NCBI GenBank assembly: GCA_963849485.1
Contig: CAWKIF010000156.1
Location: 1 to 64,000 of the forward strand
Reading direction: 5' to 3'
Source of the DNA: CAVTWJ01 sp963849485
Lineage (GTDB): Bacteria; Oederibacteriota; Muellerivitia; Muellerivitales; Muellerivitaceae
Length of the DNA: 64,000 nucleotides
Shown here piece by piece: positions 1-8,916 of this stretch. The position numbers and the translations under genes are program-made. The stretch's first letter is position 1, and each line of letters opens with the position of its first letter. Below the pieces are notes generated by a model. That model did not search any database, was not told where the DNA came from, and saw only the letters and a program-made list of their open reading frames with translations.

Positions 1-24
1 GTTGTGTCCTCTACTCGTTCAGTT
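1..24. other. Probable residual Nanopore adapter at contig end
   Basis: Bases 8-24 read CCTCTACTCGTTCAGTT. The core of the Oxford Nanopore ligation adapter, as I remember it, is CCTGTACTTCGTTCAGTT, so they differ by one substitution and one missing T. Similarity of the minus-strand reading frame to pyruvate phosphate dikinase stops at about base 28, exactly where this segment begins. The position at the extreme end of the window supports an untrimmed adapter rather than genomic DNA. The adapter sequence is recalled, not looked up. Confidence 0.65.
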
Positions 25-2170
25 GGTGACCCCGGGGTGGCCCAGCATGGGGTTGAACTCGTGCAGTTCCTCGACCCGGGCCAGGAGCTTCTTGGCCTTC
101 TCCAGGTCGGAGCCTCCGCCCGGAACCAATTCGAGGGCTTTCTTGATGATCTCATTCTTGGTGGTAGTTTTGCCCGAGGCTTCGAGCGTCGCGATCTCCA
201 CCATCAGCTCCTCCCGTTTGGGCAGGAACTCATGCAGGGGCGGATCCAGGAAGCGGACCGTCACAGGATGGCCTTCCATGGCCTCGAACAAACCGCGGAA
301 GTCGGATTGCTGCATGGGCAAAAGCTTCTTGAGGGCCGCCCGGCGGGAAGCTTCGTCGGTGGCCAAAATCATGGCCTGCATGTGGGGGAGCCGGTCCTCG
401 TCGAAGAACATGTGCTCCGTGCGGCACAATCCGATTCCCTCGGCCCCAAAGGCGCGGGCCACCTTGGCGTCCCGCGGGATGTCGGCGTTGGCCCGGACCT
501 TAAGGGTGCGGGTTGCGTCGGCCCAGCTCATCAGGGTGGCGAAATCCCCCGAAAGCTCCGGATCCTGGGTGGGAACCTTGCCGTTAATCACCTCGCCGGT
601 CGAGCCATTGAGGGAAATCCAATCCCCCTCGTTGATCGTGACCGATCCCGACGAGAATTTCCTCGCGTGCTCATCGACCTTGATGGATTCGCAGCCGGCC
701 ACGCACGTCTTGCCCATGCCCCGGGCCACAACCGCCGCGTGGCTGGTCATGCCCCCGCGCGCCGTCAAAATGCCTTCGGCGGCGTCCATGCCGTGAATGT
801 CGTCGGGTGAGGTTTCCAGGCGGACCAAGATGACCTTTTTCCCCTCCTTTTTCCATTCCACGGCCGCGTCAGCGGTGAAAACCGCCTGGCCGGAGGCCGC
901 TCCGGGCGAGGCCGGCAGGCCCTTCGTGATGACGTCTTTCTTGGCCTTCGTGTCGAACACCGGGTGCAGCAACTGGTCGAGCTGGATGGGCTCCACGCGG
1001 AGCAGGGCCTCGTCCTTGGTGATGAGTTTCTCGGCCACCAAGTCGATGGCGATCTTCACGGCCGCGGCCGCGGTGCGCTTGCCCGTGCGGGTCTGCAGCA
1101 TGAAAAGCTTGCCTTTCTCGATGGTGAACTCGAAGTCCTGGATGTCCCGGTAGTGCTTTTCCAGCTTCTTGGTCGTGTCATAGAGCTGCTTGAAGACCTG
1201 GGGCATGTCCTTTTCCAGGTGAGTGATGGGCTGGGGCGTGCGCACGCCGGCCACCACGTCCTCGCCTTGGGCGTTCAACAGGTACTCGCCGTAGAACTTC
1301 TTCTCGCCCGTGGCGGGGTTGCGCGTAAACCCGACGCCCGTGCCGGAGTCGTCGCCCATGTTCCCGAACACCATGGACTGCACGTTGACGGCCGTTCCAA
1401 TGTCGTGGGGAATGTCGTTTTGCTTGCGGTAGTAGATGGCCCGGTCGTTCATCCAGGAACGGAAAACGGCGTCGCGGGCGCCCCGCAACTGCTCCATGAC
1501 GTCCTGAGGGAAGTTATGACCGGTCTTCTCCTTGATCAGCTTCTTGAACTTTTCCACCATGTCCTTCAGGTTGTTGGCGGTCATTTCGGTGTCGAGTTTG
1601 ATGTGGTTTTCTTCCTTCACTTTGTCGATCACGCGCTCGAAGACTTCCTTTCCCATCTCCATGACCACGTTTCCGTACATCTGGACGAAGCGGCGGTAGG
1701 AGTCCCAGGCGAAACGTTCGTTGTTCGTGGAGGCGATCAGGCCCTTCACGGTCTCATCGTTGAGCCCCAGGTTGAGGATGGTGTCCATCATGCCCGGCAT
1801 GGAGAACTTGGCGCCGGAGCGCACCGAGACCAGGAGGGGGTTGTTGCGGTCCCCGAATTTCTTTCCCAGGGATTTCTCCAGGCGGGCCAAATGGATCTGC
1901 ATTTCCTTGTCGATGGACTCGGGAACCTGCTTGCTTGTTCTCGTAATAGTTGCGGCAGGTTTCAGTGGTGATGGTGAAGCCCGGGGGAACGGGCACGCCC
2001 GCGTTGGTCATTTCGGCCAGGCCGGCGCCCTTCCCGCCCAATTCGGCCTTCATGGTGCCGGTGCCCTCGGCCTTCCCATTGCCGAAGAAATAAACGAACT
2101 TGGTGGATTTCTTTCCGGCCTTGGCGGCCGGGCTTTTTGATGCTTTTTTGGACTTGGCTTTTTTCGACAT
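19..2170 (-). CDS. ppdK: Pyruvate phosphate dikinase, frameshifted and 3'-truncated
   Basis: Interconverts pyruvate, ATP and phosphate with PEP, AMP and pyrophosphate in the cytoplasm. The start at 2170 follows GGGAGGAAA. A Lys/Ala/Ser-rich leader of about 24 residues precedes the ATP-grasp start (GGKGAGLAEMTNAGVPVPPGF). The N-terminal frame breaks at 1930-1937, where CAAG is tandemly duplicated (+4). The other frame resumes with VPESIDKEMQ and continues through SVRSGAKFSMPGMMDTILNLG, the phosphohistidine swivel (GGMTSHAAVVARGMGKTCVAG region, about 750-700) and the start of the PEP barrel (GLCRTEHMFF). Homology ends at GHPGV near base 28, so roughly the last 100 residues, including the catalytic Cys of the barrel, are absent. 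The 3' loss looks like a contig end, and the internal break is probably an error or a recent mutation. Confidence 0.9.
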
Positions 2171-2236
2171 GCATTTCCTCCCTGGAATGTTAAGGCGGCT
2201 ACATTGGCGTGGTCAAAGGCCTGCAAAATGGCCCTC

Positions 2237-2264
2237 ATTGTAACAGACGAATTTTCCTTTTCAA
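2237..2264 (-). promoter_or_regulatory. Probable sigma70 promoter of ppdK
   Basis: On the minus strand TTGAAA (2259-2264), a 16-base spacer and TACAAT (2237-2242) lie about 67 bases upstream of the ppdK start. The -10 matches five of six consensus bases. The rest of the 2171-2347 gap between ppdK and glyS holds no gene. Confidence 0.5.
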
Positions 2265-2347
2265 TGACGGCTGGGAATGAATGCCGGGGCAGCAATAAAT
2301 ATCCCCACAAGGAAGTCCGGCGGGGATTTAAAGCGAGGGTTTGTCGT

Positions 2348-4470
2348 TTAAGCGGGTTTTGCCGTCTCGGTTCCGTACACCAATTTCCGGAAATCGCAAA
2401 GGACAGAGAAGAGCCGGGCGGCCTCTCGTAGCAAGGCCAAGCGGTTCTTACGCACTTGTACATTTTTGTCCATGACCATCACCTTTTCAAAAAAAGCGTG
2501 GATGGGCTGGATCAAGGTTTCCAGATGCCCAATCACCTGGACGTAATAATCGGTACTGTCCGGGTCGACATCCGCCACCAGTTTTTCAACAAACTGGACA
2601 CTATCAAATAGATTTTCTTTCCTCCTCCAGCTTCAAGAGGGCCTTGGAAACTTTCATGGGCCTTCCTTTTTCCGGGAGAATGCGCAAGACTCGCCCCGCC
2701 GCCGTAGCCAACTCCTGGAATTCCGCCTCGAGTTTGAACTTCTGGACCATCTCGGCCCGTTCCACCATGGCCAGGAGGCGTTCCTGATTTCACGGCCGTG
2801 ACGGCATTGATGACATCGTAGGCGATCCCTCTTGTTTCCAAGAGGGATTGAAGCCTTCCCCTGAAAAATTCGAGGATTTCCGCCAGTTCTCCCTTCTTGG
2901 CCTTGGTTTTAAAACCGTCCTGGGCGCTTTGGACCAAATCCTCGAGGGACACCGGGTACTTGTTCGCGAGGAGAATCTGCAGGACGCCCAGCGCCTGCCG
3001 GCGCAAGGCGAAGGGGTCTTGGGACCCGGAGGGGATCAGTCCCGCCCGGAAACAACCCGCGATAGTGTCCAGCTTGTCAGCCATGCTCAAGAGGGAAGCT
3101 TCCCGGGTCCCGGGCAGTTTGTCCCCCGAGAACCGGGGATAATAGTGGGTCTGGATTGCTTCTCCCACCTCAACCTGGCCCTGGCGCGAGGCGTAGATGC
3201 CTCCCATGTAACCTTGCAAGCTGTTGAATTCCTTTTCCCGGATAATATTGGTCGCTAGGTCGGCTTTGCAAAGCAGGGCGGCTTTTTCGGCGGTCTTGGA
3301 GATTTCCCCCGGAATCCCGCAAAGGGCCGCGAGTTTTTTCACCAGTTTCTGGAGCCGTTGGGACTTGTCGGCCATGGTGCCCTGGCCCTCCAGCCAGGTG
3401 ATGCCGGAAAGTTTCTCCCCCCAGGTTTCCAGGGAAACCTTGAGGTCCTCGGAGACGAAGAATCTTGCGTCCTCCAGCCGGGCCTTTAGGACGCCCTCGT
3501 TGGCGCGGATGACGACACCCTTGTCCAGGGGAGTGCCGTTGATCACCCCGATGAAAGAGGGGGCTAAGCGGCCCTGGGAATCACGCATCGCGAAATATTT
3601 TTGGTGCTCCCGCATGGCGGTCACGATCACCTGCTCGGGCAGGTTCAGGTATTGGGGGTCGAAAGAACCCAGAATGACGTCGGGATATTCCACCAGGTTG
3701 TTCACGTCATTTAAAAGTTCCGGGTCCGCGATCACGCTGTAGTTTTTCTCCGCGGCGGCCTGTTGAACCAGGTTCCAGATCGATTGCCGGCGCTCATCCG
3801 GGTCGGCGATCACGCCCCCCTTGCGCAATACTTCCAGGTAATCCCCCGCCTCCACCACGTCCAAGGGGCCCAATTTCAAGGCCCGGAGGCCCTGGGTTTC
3901 CCGGCTGCTGTAAATCCCCGCCACCTCAAAGGGGATCACCGCCCGCGAGAAGACCGCCAAAACCCAACGGATCGGGCGGGCGAAAAGAAAGTCCCCGTTG
4001 CCCCAGCGCTGAACCTTGGGGAAGCGGATCTTTTTGATGATGGTCGGAAAGACATCCGCCAAAATTTCAGAGGTGAGCCTGCCCCCGCTTTTCTTGAGGG
4101 CCACGACCACTTCCCCCTTCGGGGTCATTTTGCGCTTGAGGGAAGCAGCCGAAACCCCTTGGGCCTTGGCGAAACCCTCACCCGCCCGGGTGGGAAGGCC
4201 GTGGGCGTCGAAGGCCACCGACACGAGTGGGCCAGTCACTTCCTGGCTGGCTTCCGTTTGCATTTCAGGCAGTCCCTTCAGGTAGAGGGACAGGCGCCGG
4301 GGGGTGTAGTAGGTATAGATCTTTTGGCAGGTCAGCTTGTGGTCTTTTAAGGACGCCTCGGCCGCCACGATCATCTGCTCAATGGCCGGCCTTATATAAG
4401 AAGAAGGCAGTTCCTCACAGCCGATCTCCAGGATGGCGTCTTTCAGGGGGCTTAGTTGGTCCAGGGTCAT
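2348..4470 (-). CDS. glyS: Glycyl-tRNA synthetase beta subunit, two frameshifts
   Basis: Beta chain of the alpha2-beta2 type glycyl-tRNA synthetase; it binds and positions tRNA-Gly. The N-terminus ILEIGCEELPSSYI is the family signature, and similarity runs through the HD-like and anticodon-binding regions to the C-terminal IHAFFEKVMVM segment. The frame breaks twice: at 2788-2790 (one extra A in GTGAAATCAG; repair gives AVNQERLLAMVERAE) and near 2617-2627 (one extra base in GAGGAGGAAAG; repair gives KLEEKENLFDSVQFVEKL). Both restored junctions read as family-like sequence and the repaired length, about 706 residues, is normal. Loss of this essential gene is unlikely, so these are most likely sequencing errors. 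Its ATG overlaps the glyQ stop by four bases. Confidence 0.93.
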
Positions 4471-5357
4471 ACCGCCCCCCCCTTCCCCATCAAGGGGTAG
4501 CCCAGGCTCTCCCTTTCCTTCACGTAGGCGGCGGCTACGGCTTTCGCGAAACCCCTCACCCGGGCGATGTAATTGGTTCGCTCGGCCACCGAGATCGCGC
4601 CCCGGGCGTCCAGCAGGTTGAAGGTATGGGAGGCCTTGATGACATAGTCATAGGCGGGGGCCACCAGGTTCAATTCCAAGAGGCGTTTTACCTCGCCCTC
4701 GTAATCCTTAAAGTGGCGGAGGAGCATTTTCGTATTGGCGTGCTCGAAATTGAAGGCCGAAAAGGTCTTCTCGCTTTGATGGAAGAGGTCCCGGTAGGTC
4801 AGGCCCTTCCCGCCGTAATGGAGATCCCACACGCTGTTGACCCCCTGAAGCACAGTGGCGATGCGCTCCAACCCGAAAGTGATCTCGCCTGAAACGGGTT
4901 TAAGCTCAAACCCGCCGGTCGTCTGAAAAAAGGTGAACTGGGTGATCTCGATGCCGTCCATCCAGACCTGCCAGCCCAGTCCGGAAGCTCCCAGGGTGGG
5001 GGATTCCCAGTCGTCTTCCACGAAACGGATGTCATGCTCGTTCTGCTTGATTCCGATTTCCTCCAAGCTGCCCAAGTAAAGTTCCACCATATTTTCCGGG
5101 GAGGGTTTGAGGATGATCTGGTATTGGTAGTAATGCTGCATGCGGTTGGGATTTTCGCCATACCGGCCGTCTTTGGGCCGCCGGCAGGGATCTACATAGG
5201 CCACATGGAAAGGTTCCGGCCCCAAAACGCGGAAAAAAGTGGCGGGATTGAAGGTGCCCGCGCCCTTTTCCATGTCGTAGGGTTGTTGGATAACGCAACC
5301 CTGCCGGGCCCAGTAGTGGTTAAGGGTAAAGATGAGCTCTTGGAATGAAAGCGCCAT
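4467..5357 (-). CDS. glyQ: Glycyl-tRNA synthetase alpha subunit
   Basis: Catalytic alpha chain (296 residues, normal length) that activates glycine and charges tRNA-Gly together with GlyS. The start MALSFQELIFTLNHYWARQG and the motifs FHVAYVDPCRRP, NRMQHYYQYQ, GWQVWMDGIEITQFTFFQ and EITFGLERIA are typical of the family. AGGAAATC precedes the ATG. The ATGA overlap with glyS indicates an operon with translational coupling. No T-box or other riboswitch is evident in the 120 bases upstream, only a short CCCC-TTC-GGGG hairpin at about 5385-5400. Confidence 0.97.
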   Translation of the reverse strand: MALSFQELIFTLNHYWARQGCVIQQPYDMEKGAGTFNPATFFRVLGPEPFHVAYVDPCRRPKDGRYGENPNRMQHYYQYQIILKPSPENMVELYLGSLEEIGIKQNEHDIRFVEDDWESPTLGASGLGWQVWMDGIEITQFTFFQTTGGFELKPVSGEITFGLERIATVLQGVNSVWDLHYGGKGLTYRDLFHQSEKTFSAFNFEHANTKMLLRHFKDYEGEVKRLLELNLVAPAYDYVIKASHTFNLLDARGAISVAERTNYIARVRGFAKAVAAAYVKERESLGYPLMGKGGAV

Positions 5358-5485
5358 GATTTCCTGGTCAATCTAAGGATAAAGCCCCCGAAGGGGTTCC
5401 CATCATAAAGGAAAGCGGACGGAGGGCAAAGCAGGCTTTGAAGTTTATCTTTAAAAACCGGCTTAAACCTATTCTAAAAGGGAAC

Positions 5486-5516
5486 AAAAAAAGGCCCCCG
5501 GCTTGGGCCGGGGGCC
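5486..5516 (-). terminator. Intrinsic terminator of csp
   Basis: A 10-bp perfect stem (GGCCCCCGGC with GCCGGGGGCC, 5493-5516) around a 4-base loop is followed on the minus strand by seven Ts (5486-5492). It sits 25 bases past the csp stop and separates csp from glyQS. Confidence 0.9.
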
Positions 5517-5541
5517 TGGGATGAATCATCGGCAAAATCGG

Positions 5542-5742
5542 TCAGACTTTGCGGACGTTTTCAGCCTTCAAACCCTTTTGACCCTGGGTGACGTCAAACT
5601 CAACCCGATCACCCTCATTCAAGGTTTTGAAACCATCGACTTGAATCGAGGAATAGTGCACAAAAACATCCTCGCCGCCGTCTTGGGAGATGAAGCCGAA
5701 ACCCTTCTCGTTCTTAAACCACTTCACGGTACCTTGCGCCAT
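5542..5742 (-). CDS. Cold-shock domain protein (CspA family)
   Basis: A 66-residue single OB-fold that binds single-stranded RNA/DNA and melts RNA structure. RNP1 is KGFGFISQ and RNP2 is VFVHYS; the start MAQGTVKWFKNEKGFGF is canonical. GAGGTAG precedes the ATG. The leader at 5743-5815 carries two copies of CCCGAGGG, which can fold, and a TAATAT -10-like box lies at about 5808-5813. A structured leader would fit post-transcriptional control known for some csp genes, but that is inference. It is monocistronic, closed by a strong terminator. Confidence 0.95.
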   Translation of the reverse strand: MAQGTVKWFKNEKGFGFISQDGGEDVFVHYSSIQVDGFKTLNEGDRVEFDVTQGQKGLKAENVRKV

Positions 5743-5919
5743 TCAACTACCTCTACAAAAAAATTTAACAACCTTGCCCTCGGGTAAGCCCTCGGGAAGG
5801 CCCACATATTACAAGAATTGTTGTTTTTGAAAATAGTTTTTTGGTTCCCCATCAACTTCTTTAACTCGGATTATTCATTCAAAATCAAAAAAATACGGTT
5901 TTTAACAAGAAGTTGGATG

Positions 5920-7164
5920 TCATTTTTGGTACTGATAGGCAAGCCCGTAATTTCCGATTGGATCGCCGTGGTTGAGATGCAGGTAAACCAGAAGGAAGAC
6001 CGTGATGAATAGCTGGGAGACCCACAATAAGGCAAGGTGTCTTCGGCCCCATTGAGAATCTCTCAGGGCGAGCCGGGAGAGCCATACCCCCTCCAGGGGA
6101 AAAGTCATGATGAGGTAATGGCGAAAGACTTCAACGCAAGCCAAGGTCATCAGGATGCCCGAACTGAATAACACCGATTGGACGGCGAGGGTCGTCTCGG
6201 AAGAATCCATTGCCGGGTGAAAAAATTTACCTTGTTTCTTCAGGTTGATCAAAATCCTCATACCGGTGGTGACAATGACCAGATGAAATATCCCAACCAG
6301 ATAAGTTTTCACGCCTCCCACCAAGGGATAACCTAAAAAGTCAAAAAAATCCCTGGTTTTAAGGCTGTTGGTGACCGCGATCCCGATAGGATCGGTCAAC
6401 CAATAAAACCAATATTTGGGGTAGAGAAGCCACCATAAGGCGTTCCAATCCCATCCATTTCCATGGGGAGTCGATACCATATACCCGAGCCAGGGGAGAA
6501 AGGGGAGTGCCCCGGCCATCGAACCGAGAACCCAGGAAACCCATCGGACCTGCTTGTCGTGGATCGCCGTCCATAGAAAGACTCCGCCGGCTAAAAAGAA
6601 CCCGGACATATGGATTTGCCCAAGGCAGGCTCCCACCAACCCCCAAAAGAAAGCACCTAGCCTTTTATGCCGATAGTGCCAGGCGATCCAAAACAGCACG
6701 CAAAAAATAGGGAGCGTGCACTGGGCCCATATTTTCCTCTGGAAAATGACCGCGAATGGATTAACCGCCGCCAAGGCCGTGCCCCATAGCCAATAGATTC
6801 TTTCCGGCCCCGGCAGAATGCTGAAACTAAAGAAGGCCAGAAGCGCCAGGGCGCCGAGGTTGAGCCATTGGACCGCGCGGGCCAATTCCGGGGGGGTGGT
6901 CGCGTGGGATATTTTCGAGAGGGCCAGGAAAACCCAAACACTCATCCCCGGATTTTTCATGCTGTAAACACCCGAAGTCATGCCAAAGAGCGGCCAGGTC
7001 TCAATGCCTTGAGCCTTCTGGGTGGCCGTAAACATGTAAATCTCATCACTCTTGTATTCAATATCCCCCGGGAAGGAAAGCCGGAGCGCGGCCCCTAAGG
7101 CCAGGGCCAATAAAAGAAAAATCAGCCATTTTTTCCGGGCATGAAGGGTGGGGGCTTCGTTCAT
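5920..7164 (-). CDS. Multi-pass membrane protein, GT-C glycosyltransferase-like
   Basis: About 414 residues with roughly ten membrane segments. The start chosen at 7164 gives MNEAPTLHARKKW followed at once by TM1 (LIFLLLALALGAALRL); an upstream TTG at 7221 is possible but lacks a ribosome site. The first external loop has acidic residues next to the membrane (YKSDEIYMF), the layout of PMT/ArnT-type enzymes that take a sugar from a polyprenyl-phosphate carrier. No closer assignment is possible. No obvious partner lies nearby; the 149-residue membrane protein upstream is on the same strand with a 77-base gap. Confidence 0.7.
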   Translation of the reverse strand: MNEAPTLHARKKWLIFLLLALALGAALRLSFPGDIEYKSDEIYMFTATQKAQGIETWPLFGMTSGVYSMKNPGMSVWVFLALSKISHATTPPELARAVQWLNLGALALLAFFSFSILPGPERIYWLWGTALAAVNPFAVIFQRKIWAQCTLPIFCVLFWIAWHYRHKRLGAFFWGLVGACLGQIHMSGFFLAGGVFLWTAIHDKQVRWVSWVLGSMAGALPFLPWLGYMVSTPHGNGWDWNALWWLLYPKYWFYWLTDPIGIAVTNSLKTRDFFDFLGYPLVGGVKTYLVGIFHLVIVTTGMRILINLKKQGKFFHPAMDSSETTLAVQSVLFSSGILMTLACVEVFRHYLIMTFPLEGVWLSRLALRDSQWGRRHLALLWVSQLFITVFLLVYLHLNHGDPIGNYGLAYQYQK

Positions 7165-7241
7165 TTCACCAACCAATAGGGATGATCCGACACATTTAAA
7201 TCCGGGAATAAGCGCGGTCAATAACGCGAATAGTTTTTAAG

Positions 7242-7691
7242 TTACCGCAGGGTCAGGGACAGAAAAGAAAATTCCAAAGAGATTAACCCAAAAATAAACA
7301 TCATCCCGAGAATGAACCATCCCCAACCCTCAGTGACGGGGGCACCTAAAAGGGGTTTTTTGGCGGGCCAAACCTGGATGTAATCCCCCGGCGCCGGTTC
7401 CAATTGATCCGGCCAAGCGGGGTAGAAGCAATACACGTGGTCGTAGGATTTTTTATCCAACTTCAAGTTAACGTCAAAAAGGCCCCCGAGGCGGCAACCG
7501 GTCTGGATTTTCCCCATATGGTTCGAGGCGCTTTGAACTTTGGCTTCATCCCCTCCCCGGAAGGTCACCACGGAGACCACCGGATAGGCCACAAGGATTA
7601 TGGCCACGACTAAAAAAACCATGGCGAGAACGGTTCCGACGATTTTTAAACCGACGAGCCGCAGGCTTTCCATCCAATTGAGTGAGGCCAT
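7242..7691 (-). CDS. Two-TM protein of unknown function (DUF3592-like)
   Basis: 149 residues: TM1 at about 13-40 (VGTVLAMVFLVVAIILVAYPVVSVV), an external domain of about 80 residues with two Cys (QTGCRLGG and YCFYPAW) and the segment GDYIQVWPAKKPLLGAP, then TM2 at 124-147. The TM-domain-TM layout resembles DUF3592 proteins, but this is a visual judgement. The 165 bases between it and sufT show no gene or clear terminator. Confidence 0.6.
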   Translation of the reverse strand: MASLNWMESLRLVGLKIVGTVLAMVFLVVAIILVAYPVVSVVTFRGGDEAKVQSASNHMGKIQTGCRLGGLFDVNLKLDKKSYDHVYCFYPAWPDQLEPAPGDYIQVWPAKKPLLGAPVTEGWGWFILGMMFIFGLISLEFSFLSLTLR

Positions 7692-7857
7692 GGTGTTCCT
7701 TAACCAGGGGATTTCAAACTAGAAGTTTCACATTTTATCGGTGGATTTTGGAAGTTCCTACCGAATTTTGATTTTGGTCTTTGCGGCAGGAGTCCGTGAA
7801 GGGACAAGGAAAACCATGAATGGGATAGGTAGGATTTTTAGTCGCGGTTTAACGGTT

Positions 7858-8424
7858 TTACATCATTCCCAATTGTAACCGGGCGGCCTCGGTCATCAGG
7901 CTTTGGTTCCAGGGAGGTTCAAAAGTCACTTCCACAAAAGCTTCCCGAACTCCTGAAATCCGCGAAAGCTTTTCCTCGATTTCCGCTTTGAGAACGGTGG
8001 ACATGCCGCAGCCAGGGGCGGTCAAGGTCATGACCACCTCCACCCTTTTCCCCCCCTCGGAATGGTCCTTGACGACGCATCCGTAGACCAGTCCCAATTC
8101 CACGATATCCACGGGAATCTCAGGGTCATAACAGCTCTTCAGTGCCGTCCAAACCTTTTTCTCGACCGTGGCCGCATCCACCTGCTCTTGGTCCTTGTAA
8201 TCAATCTTGAAGACCTTGGCTTCGGCCGGGACTTCCTTACCCAGGGCGTCCGCGTCCTTGCCCTCCACCCGGACCAGTTGCCCGTTGTCCCTTTGCAGGG
8301 TGAAGCTCCCGCCCAGGGTTTGGGTTAAATAAACCTTCTCGTCCTTAAAAACCACCGTCTCCGTCCCGTAGGGGATGGTAATGGCCTTGGCATCCCGGGA
8401 TACGGTTAAAAGTTCGTATTTCAT
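7858..8424 (-). CDS. sufT: SufT, Fe-S maturation factor (MIP18/DUF59)
   Basis: 188 residues with a C-terminal MIP18 domain: DPEIPVDIVELGLVY, then TAPGCGMS and FEPPWNQSLMTEAAR. The Cys in APGCGM is the conserved one implicated in Fe-S handling. The N-terminal ~85 residues form the extension typical of SufT. It is the last gene of the suf operon; its ATG overlaps the sufU stop by four bases (8421-8424). The probable role is late maturation of Fe-S proteins. Confidence 0.92.
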   Translation of the reverse strand: MKYELLTVSRDAKAITIPYGTETVVFKDEKVYLTQTLGGSFTLQRDNGQLVRVEGKDADALGKEVPAEAKVFKIDYKDQEQVDAATVEKKVWTALKSCYDPEIPVDIVELGLVYGCVVKDHSEGGKRVEVVMTLTAPGCGMSTVLKAEIEEKLSRISGVREAFVEVTFEPPWNQSLMTEAARLQLGMM

Positions 8425-8891
8425 TCCCCGCTCCCCATGCCGTCATCGGTCGAGACCGGCTCTTTTTTCTCATGCAGGGCCGCGTCCAGAGTATGCCAGG
8501 CCAGGCTCGCGCATTTGACCCGGGCCGGGTATTCCCGCACCCCGGCGAAAACCTTCAGCTTGCCCAGCCCCTCGATGGTGGCGTCCTCCTGCCCCGTCAC
8601 CAGGTGGTGGAACAGGTGGTACATCGTCTCGGCTTCCCGGGTGCTCTTCCCCTTCAAAGCGTCCGTCATCATGGAAGCCGAGGCCTTGGAGATGGCGCAG
8701 CCCGATCCCTTGAACTTGATGTCCTCGATCCTGCCCTGGTCGTCCAATTTGAGGTTCAGGGAAATGCGGTCCCCGCAGAGGGGATTGAACCCGTCCGCGT
8801 GGCGGTTGGGCGATTCCATATCGCCAAAGTTATGGGGATGCCTTTGGTGGTCCAGGATCACTTCCTGGTAGAGGTCCCTCAGGTCCGGCAT
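8421..8891 (-). CDS. sufU: SufU scaffold / sulfur-transfer protein
   Basis: 156 residues of the IscU/SufU fold. The three ligand cysteines sit in FNPLCGDRI, GSGCAISKAS and RVKCASLAW; the insert between the second and third Cys is the longer type seen in SufU. It probably accepts persulfide from SufS and passes it to SufBCD. The start follows AAGGGAA; 25 bases separate it from sufS. Confidence 0.95.
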   Translation of the reverse strand: MPDLRDLYQEVILDHQRHPHNFGDMESPNRHADGFNPLCGDRISLNLKLDDQGRIEDIKFKGSGCAISKASASMMTDALKGKSTREAETMYHLFHHLVTGQEDATIEGLGKLKVFAGVREYPARVKCASLAWHTLDAALHEKKEPVSTDDGMGSGE

Positions 8892-8916
8892 GTTATTCCC
8901 TTTCGATCGTTCTTCA

